The translations under genes and the position numbers were made by a program. From Pycnopodia helianthoides (taxonomy: Eukaryota; Echinodermata; Asteroidea; Forcipulatida; Asteriidae): a stretch of DNA of 64,000 nt. Positions 49,758 to 62,780 of this stretch are shown piece after piece (position 1 is the stretch's first letter; every line of letters begins with the position of its first letter). The notes below the pieces were generated by a model. It saw only the letters and a program-made list of their open reading frames with translations, made no database searches and was not told the origin of the DNA. The stretch lies in the NCBI GenBank assembly GCA_032158295.1, contig CM063256.1, forward strand, positions 10,710,453 to 10,774,452, given 5' to 3'.

Positions 49758-51718
49758 TTATTTGGAGGGAGAATAACTCGATCGGCCCAGGGACTCCTCA
49801 TATAAAATCGAGCAGAGAAAAAAAGTTCAAGAGTCAATTAATAATTTTCCCTTTACTGTTAAAAGCTGTGAGACTTTTAAGTATTTTTCGTGTATTTTTG
49901 AATATTTAGCATTTTGGACTGTATGCTATAGGAGATCAATTGGTGGGATGCGCCATATAGACACTCTACCCTGAAGAATGGTTTCGGCCATTTTTGGTTT
50001 ACTTCATGGGGTTTTAAACGTGTCTTTGTTTATAATAATTTATAAAGTGACGATCAATGTGATAGATATTGGTTTTTTTAATCCAGTGATAATTTTATTC
50101 AAATTTTGTACTGAGCAAAGCAATTTATTAACAAGGAGAATGGAATGTTAAATGTTACAAAATGGTGGATTGCACCAAGTCAGCATGTGTTGTTTTTAGC
50201 AATTTTTACCAAATTTTCACAAGCGTGTCTATCCTGAAAATTACAATAATGTATAAGAAATTACGAGAGTACATTGTTAACTTGGGTGTCAAACGTCAAG
50301 CAATAGACATACATGATGTATGTATTTGTGTACAGTACATGTACATGCTAGTGCAAGTAGTAGCCAGTTGCATGATAAACCAGCTGCTGAGTGACAGTCA
50401 CAGTGTAACTGTAAGTTTTTCGAGTATACTCTTTTGTTGAATTGTCTATCATGGCGGGTAGGGTTTGCAATAACTGTGTTCAATTTGGGTTTGGGGCAAG
50501 TCAAATTCGTTGCCCTATTCTTAAGTTGTATGTTGTTATTTTTAAGTATCAACAAACCTAGGGCAGGCAACATGACTTGAAACCATGGATTGAGTGGTTG
50601 TGCTAGAAAGAAAAGTACACTACATGACCCTTCTCTTCTTAACCCTGACTTAAATTTTAGCCCTAGCCCTAACCCTAACCCTATACATCCCAAACGCTAA
50701 CCCTACTTTGGCCCCGTTAGCAATTCTGGCCCTCTATCCCTAACTCGCAGGCTAGTGCCGTAGGTCACCAAAGTGGGTCAAAGAGCCACGACTTGTTTCT
50801 AGGTGGGCTCATACATTTTGGCGAAACTACTCCCATCTCCACCGAAAGCCTCCAACTCTTTGTTCGAGAAAGTACGCAATCATGTCAACATTATGTTTTC
50901 CTCTGGAGCTTGTCTGATCCTCAGTTTAGGGTGTGGGGTGGGGCAGATTGTGTTGGCATGTGCAGGGCTGGGGTTGGGGAGGGGGTAGCTGAAGTAATGG
51001 TTGTTCAATCTTGTAATAAATTATGTGGCCAACTAGACCCTCAATGAGCCTTGACATCTTATGCAACTTGCTCCTTTTCATCAAGTCATCATGCAAGCCT
51101 TACAAGCCCCACCCTCCCCTAACTCGTGGTACCAACCCCAGGGGTAAAAATGAAGTGCAAAAAACTTAAATTGTTCTTAGAAGATCCTTTATGTACAGTC
51201 GGGTCTTTTTCAGACCAACATATTTTGACCGCTGCAATGAACAGACCCCTCTACAGTAGTTGTTTGTTTGCCCATTCCCCCCCCCCCAATCCTAATAAAT
51301 AAATATAAATTACTCTCTGAAATTGCCATCAGAACAACTATAGGATAGTGTCAAGGACCCAACAGTCTGTGGATTGTTCAACTGGACGGAAAATTAAACT
51401 AGAAGAATTAATAACTTGTATGTATATATATGCAGCAAGGACCAATTGGTGGGGTCCGTTTGCTACACTCAGAACAGAAAACGGTTGGTTATGCCACGGG
51501 TGTACAGGGTCCGCACGGTTTACGTAATGTTATTTTTAAAAAAGATGGTTTGAAGTCGTTCACGTGGTTTGAGTTTTTAACCCGTTTGCAAGACTGAAAT
51601 TACCACCCATCACCACGATTTCCGTAATGGGCTTGGAATTACTAAAAACGTCAACACTTTGTCATGTTGAAGCATTTAACGCACCTCGGTTTTGTTCGCC
51701 TGCAAGCGGTAATGACTT
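49758..51718. repeat. Upstream duplicated block of lectin unit 3
   Basis: Matches 34,355-35,411, with an added segment at 50,335-51,270. The added segment contains a short telomere-like run (CCCTAACCCTAACCCTA, about 50,665-50,685). No supported gene. Confidence 0.75.
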
Positions 51719-51734
51719 ATCACGTCACTGCTTA

Positions 51735-51813
51735 ATTTGCATATCCATATTTTTATCAATTGTAATTGCTCGTGTGCCGGTTTCTTTCGTGTTCGTTTTG
51801 GTCGTTTTATAAT
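51735..51813 (+). promoter_or_regulatory. Candidate promoter of lectin copy 3
   Basis: ATTTGCAT at 51,735-51,742 and TATAAT at 51,808-51,813, at nearly the same distances from the ATG (170 and 97 bases) as in copy 1. Confidence 0.35.
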
Positions 51814-51904
51814 TCCGTTCTGCGAAGGCTATACTTGCTTGTGTGTATTTTTTGATATATCTGGGAGTACGTGTAATGTCTTCAGTAGTTGATCTGTAGT
51901 GACG

Positions 51905-52151
51905 ATGGCGAGCAAACTGCTGGGTGTTGTTGGTTTGTTTCTGGCAGTAAACTACGCTGCCGTAAATGGGCGGTGTTTGAAAAAGGCACCGCCATGCCCT
52001 CGTTCTTGGAGCCAGTGGCATGACAAATGCTACAAGATGCATGATAGGGGAGTGATTGCTGTCCCTCAATCTGAAGACGAATTACAATACGTTGTCAACA
52101 TGTGCAATAACGCCTGGTTCTGGATTGGTTGCAGCGACATTGAAGTTGAAG
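51905..52151 (+). CDS. Lectin copy 3, exon 1
   Basis: Signal peptide and first half of the lectin domain. The deletion junction is GGGGAGTGATTGC at about 52,048-52,060. Donor GAAG|GTTAGT. Confidence 0.8.
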
Positions 52152-52724
52152 GTTAGTACACAATTCTTGAAATGATGGTCAATCGTCCTTATAATTAGTT
52201 TTATCTTATGACAAATCGCCAACACAAGGCCAAAATGCCACTCAGGGTGAGGGCTACAAGAAAACTCAAGAAAACTCAAGAAAACTCTTTAGTGTGAGAG
52301 GAAATATCTGTTCACATTCCTCTTGAACTGTGACAGAGTTGGTGGAAAACAAGATACAGGTAGGGAGTGTAAGAGTGCAGCAGTGTGGCATACCGTATTA
52401 TTAACAAGAAGTGAAATCTGTGTTCACAATTTTTTTACGATGTTAAAATGGGGACCCGTGACAGGCATTTGTTTTTAAATTGAAAGTGGTTGGGTGCGGA
52501 TGGAGGTAATGAAGTTCCAACCATTAGCTGGCATAGCAATAATTAAGTAGTTTCATCAGCCATGGGCGTTTAATTCAGTCAGTGGATGAAGAGAGAACAA
52601 AATCAAATCAAATACCGAGACTGCTGTCTTAAATAAAAGCGTCAAAGTAAGTTATTTTACAGTGCCTAGGCACACAGTCTTCTTTATTTCTCACACCTTT
52701 CCTCTTTTACGTTTTGCCCTCCCA

Positions 52725-52755
<31 letters not shown>

Positions 52756-54302
52756 CAAACAACAAACAAACAAACAAAAAACCAACAAACAAACAAACAA
52801 CACACACCTGTTCTTCCAGTGGATTTGCCTTTACCATCTGTTTCTTCCCCCTTTTCTTTAAAGAACTGTACATGACGCCTCAAACGTTTTTTAAAACTTG
52901 TCTTTCGATACAATATTCTGATTACTCAACACGGGGAGAAGCTTCATAAAACTGACAAAACAGTAAGCTTTTTTAACATTGTGAGTGCGTTCCAGAACTA
53001 ATATTTTTTCTTTACATGTCCTCTAAAATAACTCTCTCTGTATGATGCATATATATCGAATACCACTAAAAAGTATTTCGTGAGCACACATGGTCTCTTC
53101 TCATGACACGGCTATCTGTATGATTTCACTCTTCCCTCTATAAACAAGGGACACGTTACCACCCAACGAACGAAATTACATTTCTAGCCTTGATTTAAAA
53201 GAAACGATCGAATGATAAGGGGAAACGCTTACCTATAGCTTTGGAAACATTTACTTCTAAGTCAAATTAATTAGTTAAAGAAATGGTAGTTATCGAAACA
53301 TGAAGATAAGTTTCAGTTGAAAACCTTTCTGATTACAAAGGCCATCCATTTATACCGATCCTCAATAGATTATATCCGTCTGGAGTACTGTCGAAGTCAA
53401 GTAAATTGCATTTTGGAGACCCCGCTAATTGCAGTTTGAAGTTTCTCTTATTTCGATGGCGCGGCCTCAATCGAAATAAATAAATAAATTATTTCGACGG
53501 CCACAATTGAATTAAACTATGACGATCGTGCACATAATAACGACAAACGTTAACCTCTGTTTTGTTTGTTTTCCCTTAAACATGATCATAGAGTTTGATC
53601 AAACGTTCACTGAATGGTTGTATGATGTGTTTATTAAACACTCTATTATAAAGGATGGAAACTTTGATCTATTCGTAACATAAACAATGTGAAGGCCTAG
53701 GCCTACTTTACATTTAAAGGTAGGGTCATAGATTGGTTTTTGTCAACGTAATGCTTATTTATAGGCAAAATTATAAAGAAAGATACCATAAAAGTCAGAT
53801 ATGAAAGTTTCAGCCGAACACAGTCTTCGTAATGCTGAGAAAACAGAAGAAGAAAAAATGTATGAATGGTTTCTCACATTCAAATTGTTTTGGGTGAAAA
53901 AATTTCCAACCCATATTCAGTTTCAGGAAATCTTTTTTCAAAATAGTTCATACTATCAACAGCTGCAGTGCTTCTCATCGATTAGGTTTTTATGGTAAAT
54001 AATTTTGGAGTATTTACCAATGTATGACCTTACCTTTAAGTATACGATCCCAGTCTCGACTATTGATGTAATGAGACTTTTTTGTTTCGGATTGACTCGG
54101 ATCAGGTACCTGGGTGTGTTTGGGTGGTGAAGGTACTATCGACGTGAATGACAAGAGATGGAAAGCTGGTCAGCCAAATAATGACAACGGCAACCAAGAT
54201 TGCGCCCTAGGCCATGCTTCAGGCTGGTACGATGTGCCTTGTGGTAATTCATACAAGTTAATCTGTCAGCGCTCCGTATCGCCAGCACTGTCGTTCCAGT
54301 GA
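51905..54302 (+). CDS. Secreted C-type lectin, copy 3, internal 15-codon deletion, 147 aa
   Basis: Exon 1 51905-52151, exon 2 54106-54302, intron 1,954 bp, phase 1; 444 bases in frame to TGA. The ATG used by copy 1 is GTG here, so translation should start at the next one (MASKLLGVV). Signal peptide to about residue 21, then CPRSWSQWHDKCYKMHDRG joined directly to VIAVPQSEDELQ. Copies 1 and 4 have 15 more codons between, containing W-x-x-G-x-x-x-C, the helix with a core cysteine. The rest of the domain is present: WIGCSDIEVEGTWVC, AGQPN (calcium/sugar loop position), QDCA, GWYDVPC, LICQ. C-type lectin domains bind glycans, often with calcium; echinoderm ones are commonly secreted defence or adhesion proteins. 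The lost cysteine should leave the LICQ cysteine unpaired, so folding is doubtful. Confidence 0.8.
52152..54105. other. Intron of lectin copy 3
   Basis: Contains a (CAA)n run (52,728-52,754) and, at 53,421-53,555, a segment not in copy 1: TTATTTCGATGGCGCGGCC and AATTATTTCGACGGCCACAA as a direct or folded repeat around (AAAT)n. A small frame starting MPRHTVFF recurs in all three introns because they are duplicates. Confidence 0.6.
54106..54302 (+). CDS. Lectin copy 3, exon 2
   Basis: Acceptor ATCAG|GTACCTGG. 65 codons including stop, with QPN, the QDC/VPC cysteine pair and a C-terminal ICQRSVSPALSFQ. Confidence 0.85.
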
Positions 54303-54459
54303 AAGGTTGCTCGATATTCTGGGCAAACTACTTTTTAAGAAGATTGCCTTCAAATCTCTGAAAATTTGACTGCTTTGAATTTCTCCTTATCTTTTTTAAA
54401 AAGTTGTTCATGCCCTATAATGTGTTATAATTAGTGAGTAGTGATTAAAAAATCAAAAC

Positions 54460-54465
54460 AATAAA
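54460..54465 (+). terminator. Candidate polyadenylation signal, lectin copy 3
   Basis: AATAAA 158 bases after the stop; conserved with 38,749. Confidence 0.5.
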
Positions 54466-55869
54466 AACGTTTGCCTCTAGAAATACAAGCAGCGGAACGT
54501 ACGGTCCGCCAGTTTGTGGAGTCAGTAATTTGGTTCTACAAAACACTAGCCTGTGTTCTGCCGGCTGATTTAAATTTAAAAAAACAATTTCAAGGGATAT
54601 TATTTCCTACTTTTAAAATATGGACTCCGAATCCCCAGTTATAAAACACTTTTTGTTCAACACAAATCGCAGTTTTGCAGTGTAAAAGCATAAATAATAA
54701 TATCGTTTTATTTTTATTTGTTTGCCAAACTATCTCTACAGCGTTTTGAAATGTTATTATAGCTTTGAAAAAATGTATGAACTCAACATTTTAAAGGATG
54801 TATGCACGTTTTCCCAGCCTACTGTGCGCTGCTGTCCTGTAGGGCATCCAAAGACAAATTAACAATTATTGACATCGAAGGGTTAAGTGGTTAACTGCTC
54901 ATTCGCTTTTTGGTAATCTTTTGTAGAACACCAAGCTATTATACTTGAAAAGATTTGCTAGTTTAGGAGAGAGAAAAAAAGTTGTATGGAATCATCCATT
55001 TTAACCTTTTAGCCACTGGACCGCCCAGCCGCCCCAAGCCCTACACCGTAACACTGGGGTAGGAGGAAATGCTCACCAGCTTGTGTTTTGAGAGGGGGAA
55101 AAAAATAACATCAAAATAAAACTAAATAGTCATTGGTACGCGATGGTCGAGACAATGGCAAACGTTTATATAAATCATTTTTACATTTTCGCCCTTCACA
55201 GTTGAGAGTTTAATATTTTAAACATTTTAACGCTCATGATGATAAATTCTGTAGCTCTTACCAAAAGGAGGCTCCTTTTTAACAAAATATAAAAAAATGT
55301 TTTCATCATGATCATACTGTACAAAACTAATGGTTAGTAGTTAATCAGTATGAGCAATTGACGCCAGGAAACAGCCTTCAAAACTATTGTGTTCATTTTA
55401 ACCTTATGATAAACAACCTCCATAAAATTTAGCGGTAGCAGTTACCGGGAGGCACTTATTGTTCCCGTGGGACTTATCTCCTCCGAAATTGAAATACTAT
55501 GTTAATCAATGACAATATTAATGAAAAGAACGAAAATAGTACGTAAATAACAAGCCTTGTGTAATTTTAAAAATATTTTTAACCACGATTCTAGTAATTT
55601 ATTTAGAGAGTCTCGAAAACTAATCTTTTTTTTAGCAAACTGTAGGACAGTTCAGGGACTAAAGGGTTAACCAAACTACTTAAAGTTCAGTTTCTCTTCA
55701 AAGATATTTCAAAATATATTCTGAAAGTGAAGCAATTTGCATGTTCACTTGATATTATTTTTACATCTTGCTATAAGTTCACTGTGCAATAAGAGCTAGC
55801 AAATTGTGACAGAGTTAGGTTTATATAAACAGTTTCAATTCATGATTGAATGAAAATTAACTTTAATTG

Positions 55870-56206
55870 TTAAAGGAACATTACAGAATTTTTTTTTTGC
55901 TAACAAAACAGTTGCTGGTAGTGTAAGCACTTATGTAATCCACCATAAACTGACAAACCTGTAGAAGTTTGAGATCGATCGGCCATCTGGGTCACGAGAA
56001 AAGAGTGAAAAACCGATTACACATTTGCATGAAATCATATAGATTCAAAAAATGAATAAAACGCTCACTGAGCGATAAACGCCAATCGGAAAAGGGATGT
56101 TTTCTACTATCATCATCATTAGACCGTGTAAGTTTTACGTAAATCTGTGATAAAAAGTATATTTTACCAGTTTTTTTTTCTTACCAATTCTGTAATGTTC
56201 CTTTAA
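55870..56206 (-). mobile_element. MITE-A copy 6
   Basis: Same position and orientation as copy 5; TTAA at both edges. Confidence 0.85.
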
Positions 56207-56992
56207 TAAATGCACGTTACCATTGACATAATTATAGTAAGTTCCGTCAATGTTTAAAAACAAAGTTTCAATAAGAAGGCAGTTGTTAAAGGTAAGCAAT
56301 CTTATGATCACGTTTTTAGTTTTAAATGATATGAACTTTTTTTTTTTTTCTTAAAACGGAGTAAGAAGAACCTATTAATTTAAGAGTTATCTCAAAGTCG
56401 CCTTTTAGAAGTTCACTTAGCCCCAATTATGGTGAAGGTTTTGCAAATGTTTGAATTAGGCCAAATCTTTTCTGGAAACTTTTTTCTCTGGCTGCCATCT
56501 TTAAAAAATTGATAAGTGAAAAGTAATTACAAAACTTTAAAAAAAAAAAAAACACCTAAAAAAACAAACACCTAATTTTTGTAGAAGATGTAACAATTGC
56601 CTGTACGCCGTTTACGGGAAAACGCAGCCTCATTCGATAAGATTTGCAAGTTTTTTTTATTTACGATTGTTTCCATATAACTGTAAAATAATGAAGTAAT
56701 ATTGATTTCGAAAGAAGCTGCTAATTCGACAAAAGGTGATCTCTTTGGTGTGTTCAATGGTAACGTTGTCTGATTTATTCAAAGTAGTGAGTTATGGAGT
56801 GAAGTGGTATTGCCCCTCCCGCGTGTGTATCTGTTTTGCAGATTGAAAAGAGCTTGCATTTATCGAGCAGATTTCAGTTTAAACATTGTAGTGGTGATCT
56901 GTTAGCAGCCTTGTAACAGCATTAGTAGTTAAAAGTATTGTTTAACCGATCAATTGTTTATTTTCACAATTCTTTTGAAATACTATCATTAA

Positions 56993-57354
56993 TTAAAGGC
57001 ACTGGACACTATTAGTAATTACTCAAAATAACTGTTAGCATAAAAACTTACTTGGTAACGGGCAATGGAGAGCTGTTGATAGTATAAAACATTGTGAGAA
57101 ACGCCTCTGAAGTAACGTAGTTTTTGAGAAAGAAGTGATTTCCCAGTAAAATATTTGAATTGATTTTGAGACCTCACGCGTGAGGTCTCGAAATCAAGCA
57201 TCTGAAAGCACACAACTTCGTGTGACAAGGGTGTTTTTTCTTCCATTATTATCTCGCAACTTCGACGACCAGGTTTGTTATTTTGTGCATATGTTGAGAT
57301 ACACCAAGTGAGAAGTCTGGTCTTTGACAATTACCGAAGGTGTCCAGTGTCTTT
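56993..57354. mobile_element. MITE-C, inserted after duplication
   Basis: Terminal repeats AAAGGCACTGGACACT and AGGTGTCCAGTGTCTTT, second arms GTAATTACTC / GACAATTAC, and a central palindrome GACCTCACGCGTGAGGTC. The equivalent site of unit 1 (about 41,275-41,290, CATTAAGTAAGTTCGAAAA) is empty. Confidence 0.85.
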
Positions 57355-58294
57355 TTGTTCGAAAACCGAAGCCAACATTATTGTATAATATTAGGCAAAA
57401 TCTACTTCACGCTTACATGTAGGGTATAAGTCGAGGGAAAAAAATGTCATTTTGTGGTCCAACACTAAATGTTGATCCCAATAATTAATATCACACATTC
57501 TTGTCGGTATTGTCCAGGCAAATGCCAACAGTATAAGAAGACAAATCACTGAAATCAAAGACCATCTCAGTTGCATGTCAGAGGGGTTAAACTTTCTGAA
57601 TGCGCTAAACAGGGAGAGACCAACGGTTTTGGAGTTGAGGTATCAAAATGGTGTTGAATTTCGTTAAAAAAAGGTGATTAAGGATGCTAGTTAGGGTCAT
57701 CGTTTGGTTTTTGTCAACGAAATGCTAATTAAAAAGACAATTTTTAAGAAAGTTCATAGTAAAAGCCACCCGTGAAGGTTTAACGGTTTTGTGCTTAGCT
57801 AACATAAGCAGAACACCAGTCACAGATGGAACATGTGGAATGGTATTTGGCTGGTAATCTTAATTTAGTGAGCATAAATGTAGTTAGCTAATTTTTGAGA
57901 ACGTAAATTATGTAAATTATGTGTAAATTATGAAAACGAGTAAATTTGGGTCAAATTATCATTAACGTTTCGCTCCTCAAATTGTAAAGGCAATGCTACC
58001 AAGCATGTGGCATCAAGGTTAGTCTTATATTGAAAGTTTAAAGGGGTATCATACTATTGGTTTGAAGATAACTACCAAATTTTTGAAACAAACAACAAAC
58101 AACAAACGGTCATCCCGTTTAGTGATTTTCAACACTGTTTGATGTTTGATGTCTTGGATTTTTATCACGTTCTTACTTCATATATTTTCAAGATCTTTAA
58201 ATGCTATTTCTCAAACCGACTTCTTTCAATACACAAATGTTTCTCTGTAGAATTGATTATACTGGTTTAGAACTTGATAATCACATGATTGTAT

Positions 58295-58630
<336 letters not shown>

Positions 58631-58758
58631 ACAAAAAACACTATGATTGAGTCATCCAAAAGACTACTTTTTTTAAATTCAAATTTATACCAGGTTTAAT
58701 CCTGCACAGAAATATTAAATGTTTTTTGAATACTCTTAAGGATGAGAAGTTAACACTA

Positions 58759-59279
58759 GATCATTTCAGTATGGAGTAACATGAGAGTGGAGGACTGGGG
58801 GAGTTTTGAGGTTACATGTGGGCAAGTTGTTTCGTCGGGGAGTAATTTTCTTCTGTATAAAACGTTTCAGAATGTAATTTTTGGGGAAAAAAAACTTAAA
58901 TTAACTTTTAACCGCCAGCTTGGCGGATTGCAGTTTTGGCGGTCATATTTATTGGATTCTGCGATGATCATTTGATATTCTTTGTTCATATTTTGCCTAA
59001 ATAATATCAATCCAAATTATGTCATTGATAGAATTGCCAATACGAAGAGCTTTCGCCAAATTTCAAAACAAAAAAGGAATTTCCAAAATGGCTGCCAGCT
59101 TTGTAGTATCTTCAGTTGCCATGAACGAGTGTGGTGCATGCAAGAGCGATCATTCTTTCCATTGCGTGGAACTATTTTTTCCCAACTCTGTTGATGTTTC
59201 TCTGGCAAACCGCGGCAACAATTAATTAAGTGGTGTTCGTTTATCTGTGCCACGAAGGCTGGTAGTTTGTTATCATTGA
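58759..59279. other. Between the direct duplicates, no gene
   Basis: Short frames on both strands around 59,000-59,298 without recognisable domains; AAAATGGCTGCC at 59,085 is a YY1-like word. Confidence 0.4.
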
Positions 59280-59797
59280 ACAACGTCTCGCTCCTCAAAT
59301 TGTAAAGGCAATGCTACCAAGCCTGCGGCATCAAGGTTAGTCTTATATTGAAAGTTTAAAGGGATATCATACTATTGGTTTGCAGATAAGTACATGTATA
59401 ATTCATCCCGCACCCTATATTTTTTTAATAAAACAACACAATACAAACAAACAAAAAACATCATACTGGGTGGCCATCCCGTTAAAGTGATTTGCAACTC
59501 TGATTGATGTTTGATGTCTTTTGTTTTTCACGTTCTTACTTGATATAATTTTCAAGATCTTTAAATGCTATTGCTCAAATCGACTTCTTTCAACACACAA
59601 ATGTTTCTCTGTAGAATTGATAATACTGGTTAAGAACTTGATAATCACATGATTGTATAAAAAACACACAAACAAAACCACTATAATTGAGTCATCCTGA
59701 ACCCTACATTATTATCAAATTCATATCAAGTTTAATCATGCACAGAAATATTAAATGTATTTTTAATACTCTGAAAGTTGAGAAGTTAACACCAAAC
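59280..59797. repeat. Direct duplicate, copy 2 (empty site)
   Basis: Equivalent of 57,962-58,758. At about 59,655 CATGATTGTATAAAAAACAC stands where copy 1 has the whole TA cassette. Confidence 0.8.
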
Positions 59798-61090
59798 CAA
59801 AGACCATTATAATTCAATGAAGTAAGCCCGGTATAATTCCTAAAGCATTAACTTGTTGCATTTCATTATGACATATGAACACCCAGTTTGCTGAACCATT
59901 CATAGTTTGGTTCAGAGTATGTTGCTGACAAATTACATGGTGTGGAGGAATTTACTTTTCCTAAACCAACGCTGTGTTGTCCCTTTAAGCAAAACACAAG
60001 ATTTCAGTATGATATTGAATAACCTTGATGCGACAGGCTTGACAGTCCTGCCTGTACAATGTCAGGAGAGAAATGGTGTACTGTGATAACAAACTACAAA
60101 CCTTCCTGGTACTAAATTGTACATACAAAAAAAAACTTAATTAAACGTTTGCTGCGGTGTGCCTGAGAAAACGTCAACAATGTCTAATACGGTCAACTTT
60201 TTAACACAATGGCAATAAAGATCATTACTATTTTTATCACGTACACCGCACACGTTCCAGGCAACTGAAAAACAACAACAACTCCAAGAGCTGCCGCCAT
60301 GTTCGATTTTTAAGTGGTCGGCCAACAGCCAAAAACCTATTGATGTTGTACTGTGAACCTTACCTCCGGTCAAAACCGGAAGTTAAAGTTTCAAACTAAA
60401 ATACAAAACTACTCATATATCATGAACCAAAAGTGTTTAGACTTAAAACTTACCATGTAATTAGACCGAGTGTAAAGATGAATCCGTAAAAAAAAGTTGT
60501 CGGAATAATGACGAAATCGATGACGTCATAACATTAAATCAACGTTGAATATAAAAACAATAAAGTTATAGCTGCAGAACCATAATTGCTACACACACAC
60601 GATCTTTGCACCATATGAAATATTGTAAAGATTTTGCTTAATATAAATGTTGACCCTATGTGATCTTTTCTTCTGGTTTCGAGCTCTTGAAGTATTGTAA
60701 AGATCATACACAATATGTGACCATGTGACCTTCATTCCGGTTTAAACCGGAAGTAGACATTTCAAACTTAATTTTAAATAATATACGCACGACAGGCAGA
60801 AATAGTGACAACGTGGCTTATTACATTGTATGCGGTAATAAGAAATCATTCAACCTCAGCACCAAGACCACTAACCCATCAAATTTGAACTTTGTTTTGT
60901 TTGATTCATGAGTGAGAACTAATGTAGTGAACTGATTAGAGATATACAGTTTGGATGTTTGGATTACCAAAGGTGGATTCTAATAGACCAATCAGGGCGG
61001 AGAGAAGGGGGGATGGTTTGGACGTATTGAGTTTGTTTTTTTAATTAGTTAATGTGGAAATGTCACAGAGTAAAATTTGACGATAAATTA
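59798..61090. other. Intergenic, nothing supported
   Basis: Repeated CCGGTTTAAACCGGAAGT / CCGGTCAAAACCGGAAGT hairpin words at 60,366 and 60,737, with GTGACCTT words nearby, hint at an old repeat. No gene. Confidence 0.4.
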
Positions 61091-61165
61091 ATTAACCTTA
61101 TGCACATTACGTCATTTGGGTAGGTCAATATAAGATGGCGGCGTTAGTGACGTCAATGCGTAAGG
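61091..61165 (+). promoter_or_regulatory. YY1 plus CRE motif cluster
   Basis: ATTACGTCAT, then AAGATGGCGGC (full YY1 consensus) at about 61,131-61,141, then TGACGTCA within 10 bases. YY1 sites of this form often sit at transcription starts. The ATG in it opens only MAALVTSMRK before a possible GTAAGG splice site. No downstream exon found. Confidence 0.3.
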
Positions 61166-62485
61166 TCTCTGTAGTGTCACGAGAAATTAATTTGCAATAA
61201 TTCTCACAAAGTTCTTTATCACTTATATTTGTTTAGAAAAAAGGACACAACAACAACAACAACACTGACAAACAAAAACAGTGATACCAAGGGAAAGTTT
61301 GAATAATGACTTAATTTAGTACACATGGGACATTTTAATAAAGCGAATTTAACAGAGTACAAACAAAAATTCCCATGAATTAGAAAAATGTTAATCACAA
61401 TACCCCATAGGCAACTCCCAAATGCGCATGATCGGTGCGTGAAGGATTCTGGGTGAAATCCGAGTCCAAGCAACACCGGCAACCACCATGTCGCTGATTT
61501 GGAAGCAATGCGGTCTACAACTATAAGACCAGGCATATTTACATCGTGGCAGCTTGATTCATTTTTTAACTGCACAAAGTTTTCCAAGATGCCTTGCGGA
61601 ATAGTTTTTAAGATGGTGCTTGTGCCTAGGTATGGGCTATTGAGTTACATTTGACGTTTGATCTGTCAGGCAAAACGCCAACTTCTGTATTTACATGCAT
61701 ACACAATTACCGAGTGAACGTCCGTTATAAATGATGAGTACAACTTAAGGGGGAAGTTGCCGCCATTGTGCAGTTTTAGAATCTCTTTTACATATCCACA
61801 TTGATATGGAAAGCATTGGGGGAAATAGATCAAACTGTAATGTGGGTCAGAGAGAAGTCTGCCTGAGGTAAAAAGAAAAATACAAGAGAGTGTGTAATAT
61901 TCTACCATGTGTGTAGACTCAGCTTTTAAAAAGTATTATTTCTCTTTATATATTAATCGTGGTTTTTTGTGTGTGTGTGGGGGGGGGTGGACTTTAATGG
62001 TAAACCCGGTAATTTTGGCTAAAATCCACATCATTTTACAAACAAATTAAAAAATAAAGATCATTTGTTAATAAAGGATGATTAAATGGAATGTATGCAC
62101 TAAGTGTGCACTTGGATTCGGGGCATATCCTCTGTCTACAAAACATCTTCTGTCATTGAGAAGAAAAAAAATTCTCTAAAATTTCCCTGGAAATTTAAAA
62201 GTTCGTCTCGTCTAAATTCATCAATTTTATACTAAGCCACAGTTTATTAGGCATAGCTCAAAATCGTAATAAGCCAATTTTTTCCTCAAATTCTAAATAT
62301 GATATGAAATTTTACTGTATAGGTTTTTATTGATTAATTTTCGCTGTTATTGGAGAACTCCGCACTGCGCAGGTTTTTTTTGGTGACTCGATGATTCTTG
62401 TTTTTATTGGTAATAAAGAATCTCGGCGCAGTTCCGGTCTATGAAGGTTGCACCTTCTTGGTTATTTGTATATCTGGTCTGCAAA
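61166..62485. other. Upstream of lectin copy 4, not shared with other copies
   Basis: No similarity to the upstream blocks of units 1 and 3 except for the last few bases (TCTGCAA before the ATG). A G run at 61,980. No clear promoter element. Confidence 0.5.
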
Positions 62486-62780
62486 ATGTTGGCGAGCAAA
62501 CTGCTGGGTGTTGTTGGTATATTTATGATTGCAAACTACGCTGCCGTAAATGGGCGGTGTTTGAAGAAGACCTCGACATGCCCCCCTACTTGGAGCCAGT
62601 GGCATTACAAATGCTACAAGATGCATGATGCCCAAGTTAAATGGGAAGAGGGCAAGCAGATTTGCAATGGGATGGGCGGAGTGATTGCTGTCCCTCAATC
62701 TGAAGACGAATTACAACACGTTTTCAACATGTGCAATAAGGCCTTGTTCTGGATTGGTTGCAACGACATTGAAGTTGAAG
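62486..62780 (+). CDS. Lectin copy 4, exon 1
   Basis: Open frame through the whole exon; ends in phase 1 like copies 1 and 3. Confidence 0.85.

Larger units (their letters stand above)
54466..57598. repeat. 3' flank of lectin unit 3, no gene
   Basis: Parallel to 38,755-41,525, carrying MITE-A copy 6 and, only here, MITE-C. At 57,598 it jumps to sequence like 48,915, so the minisatellite part of the flank is missing from this unit. Confidence 0.75.

Noticed and set aside
61219..61587. 122-codon minus frame
   Set aside because: No recognisable family; hydrophobic stretch with a poly-Val run; no supporting context.
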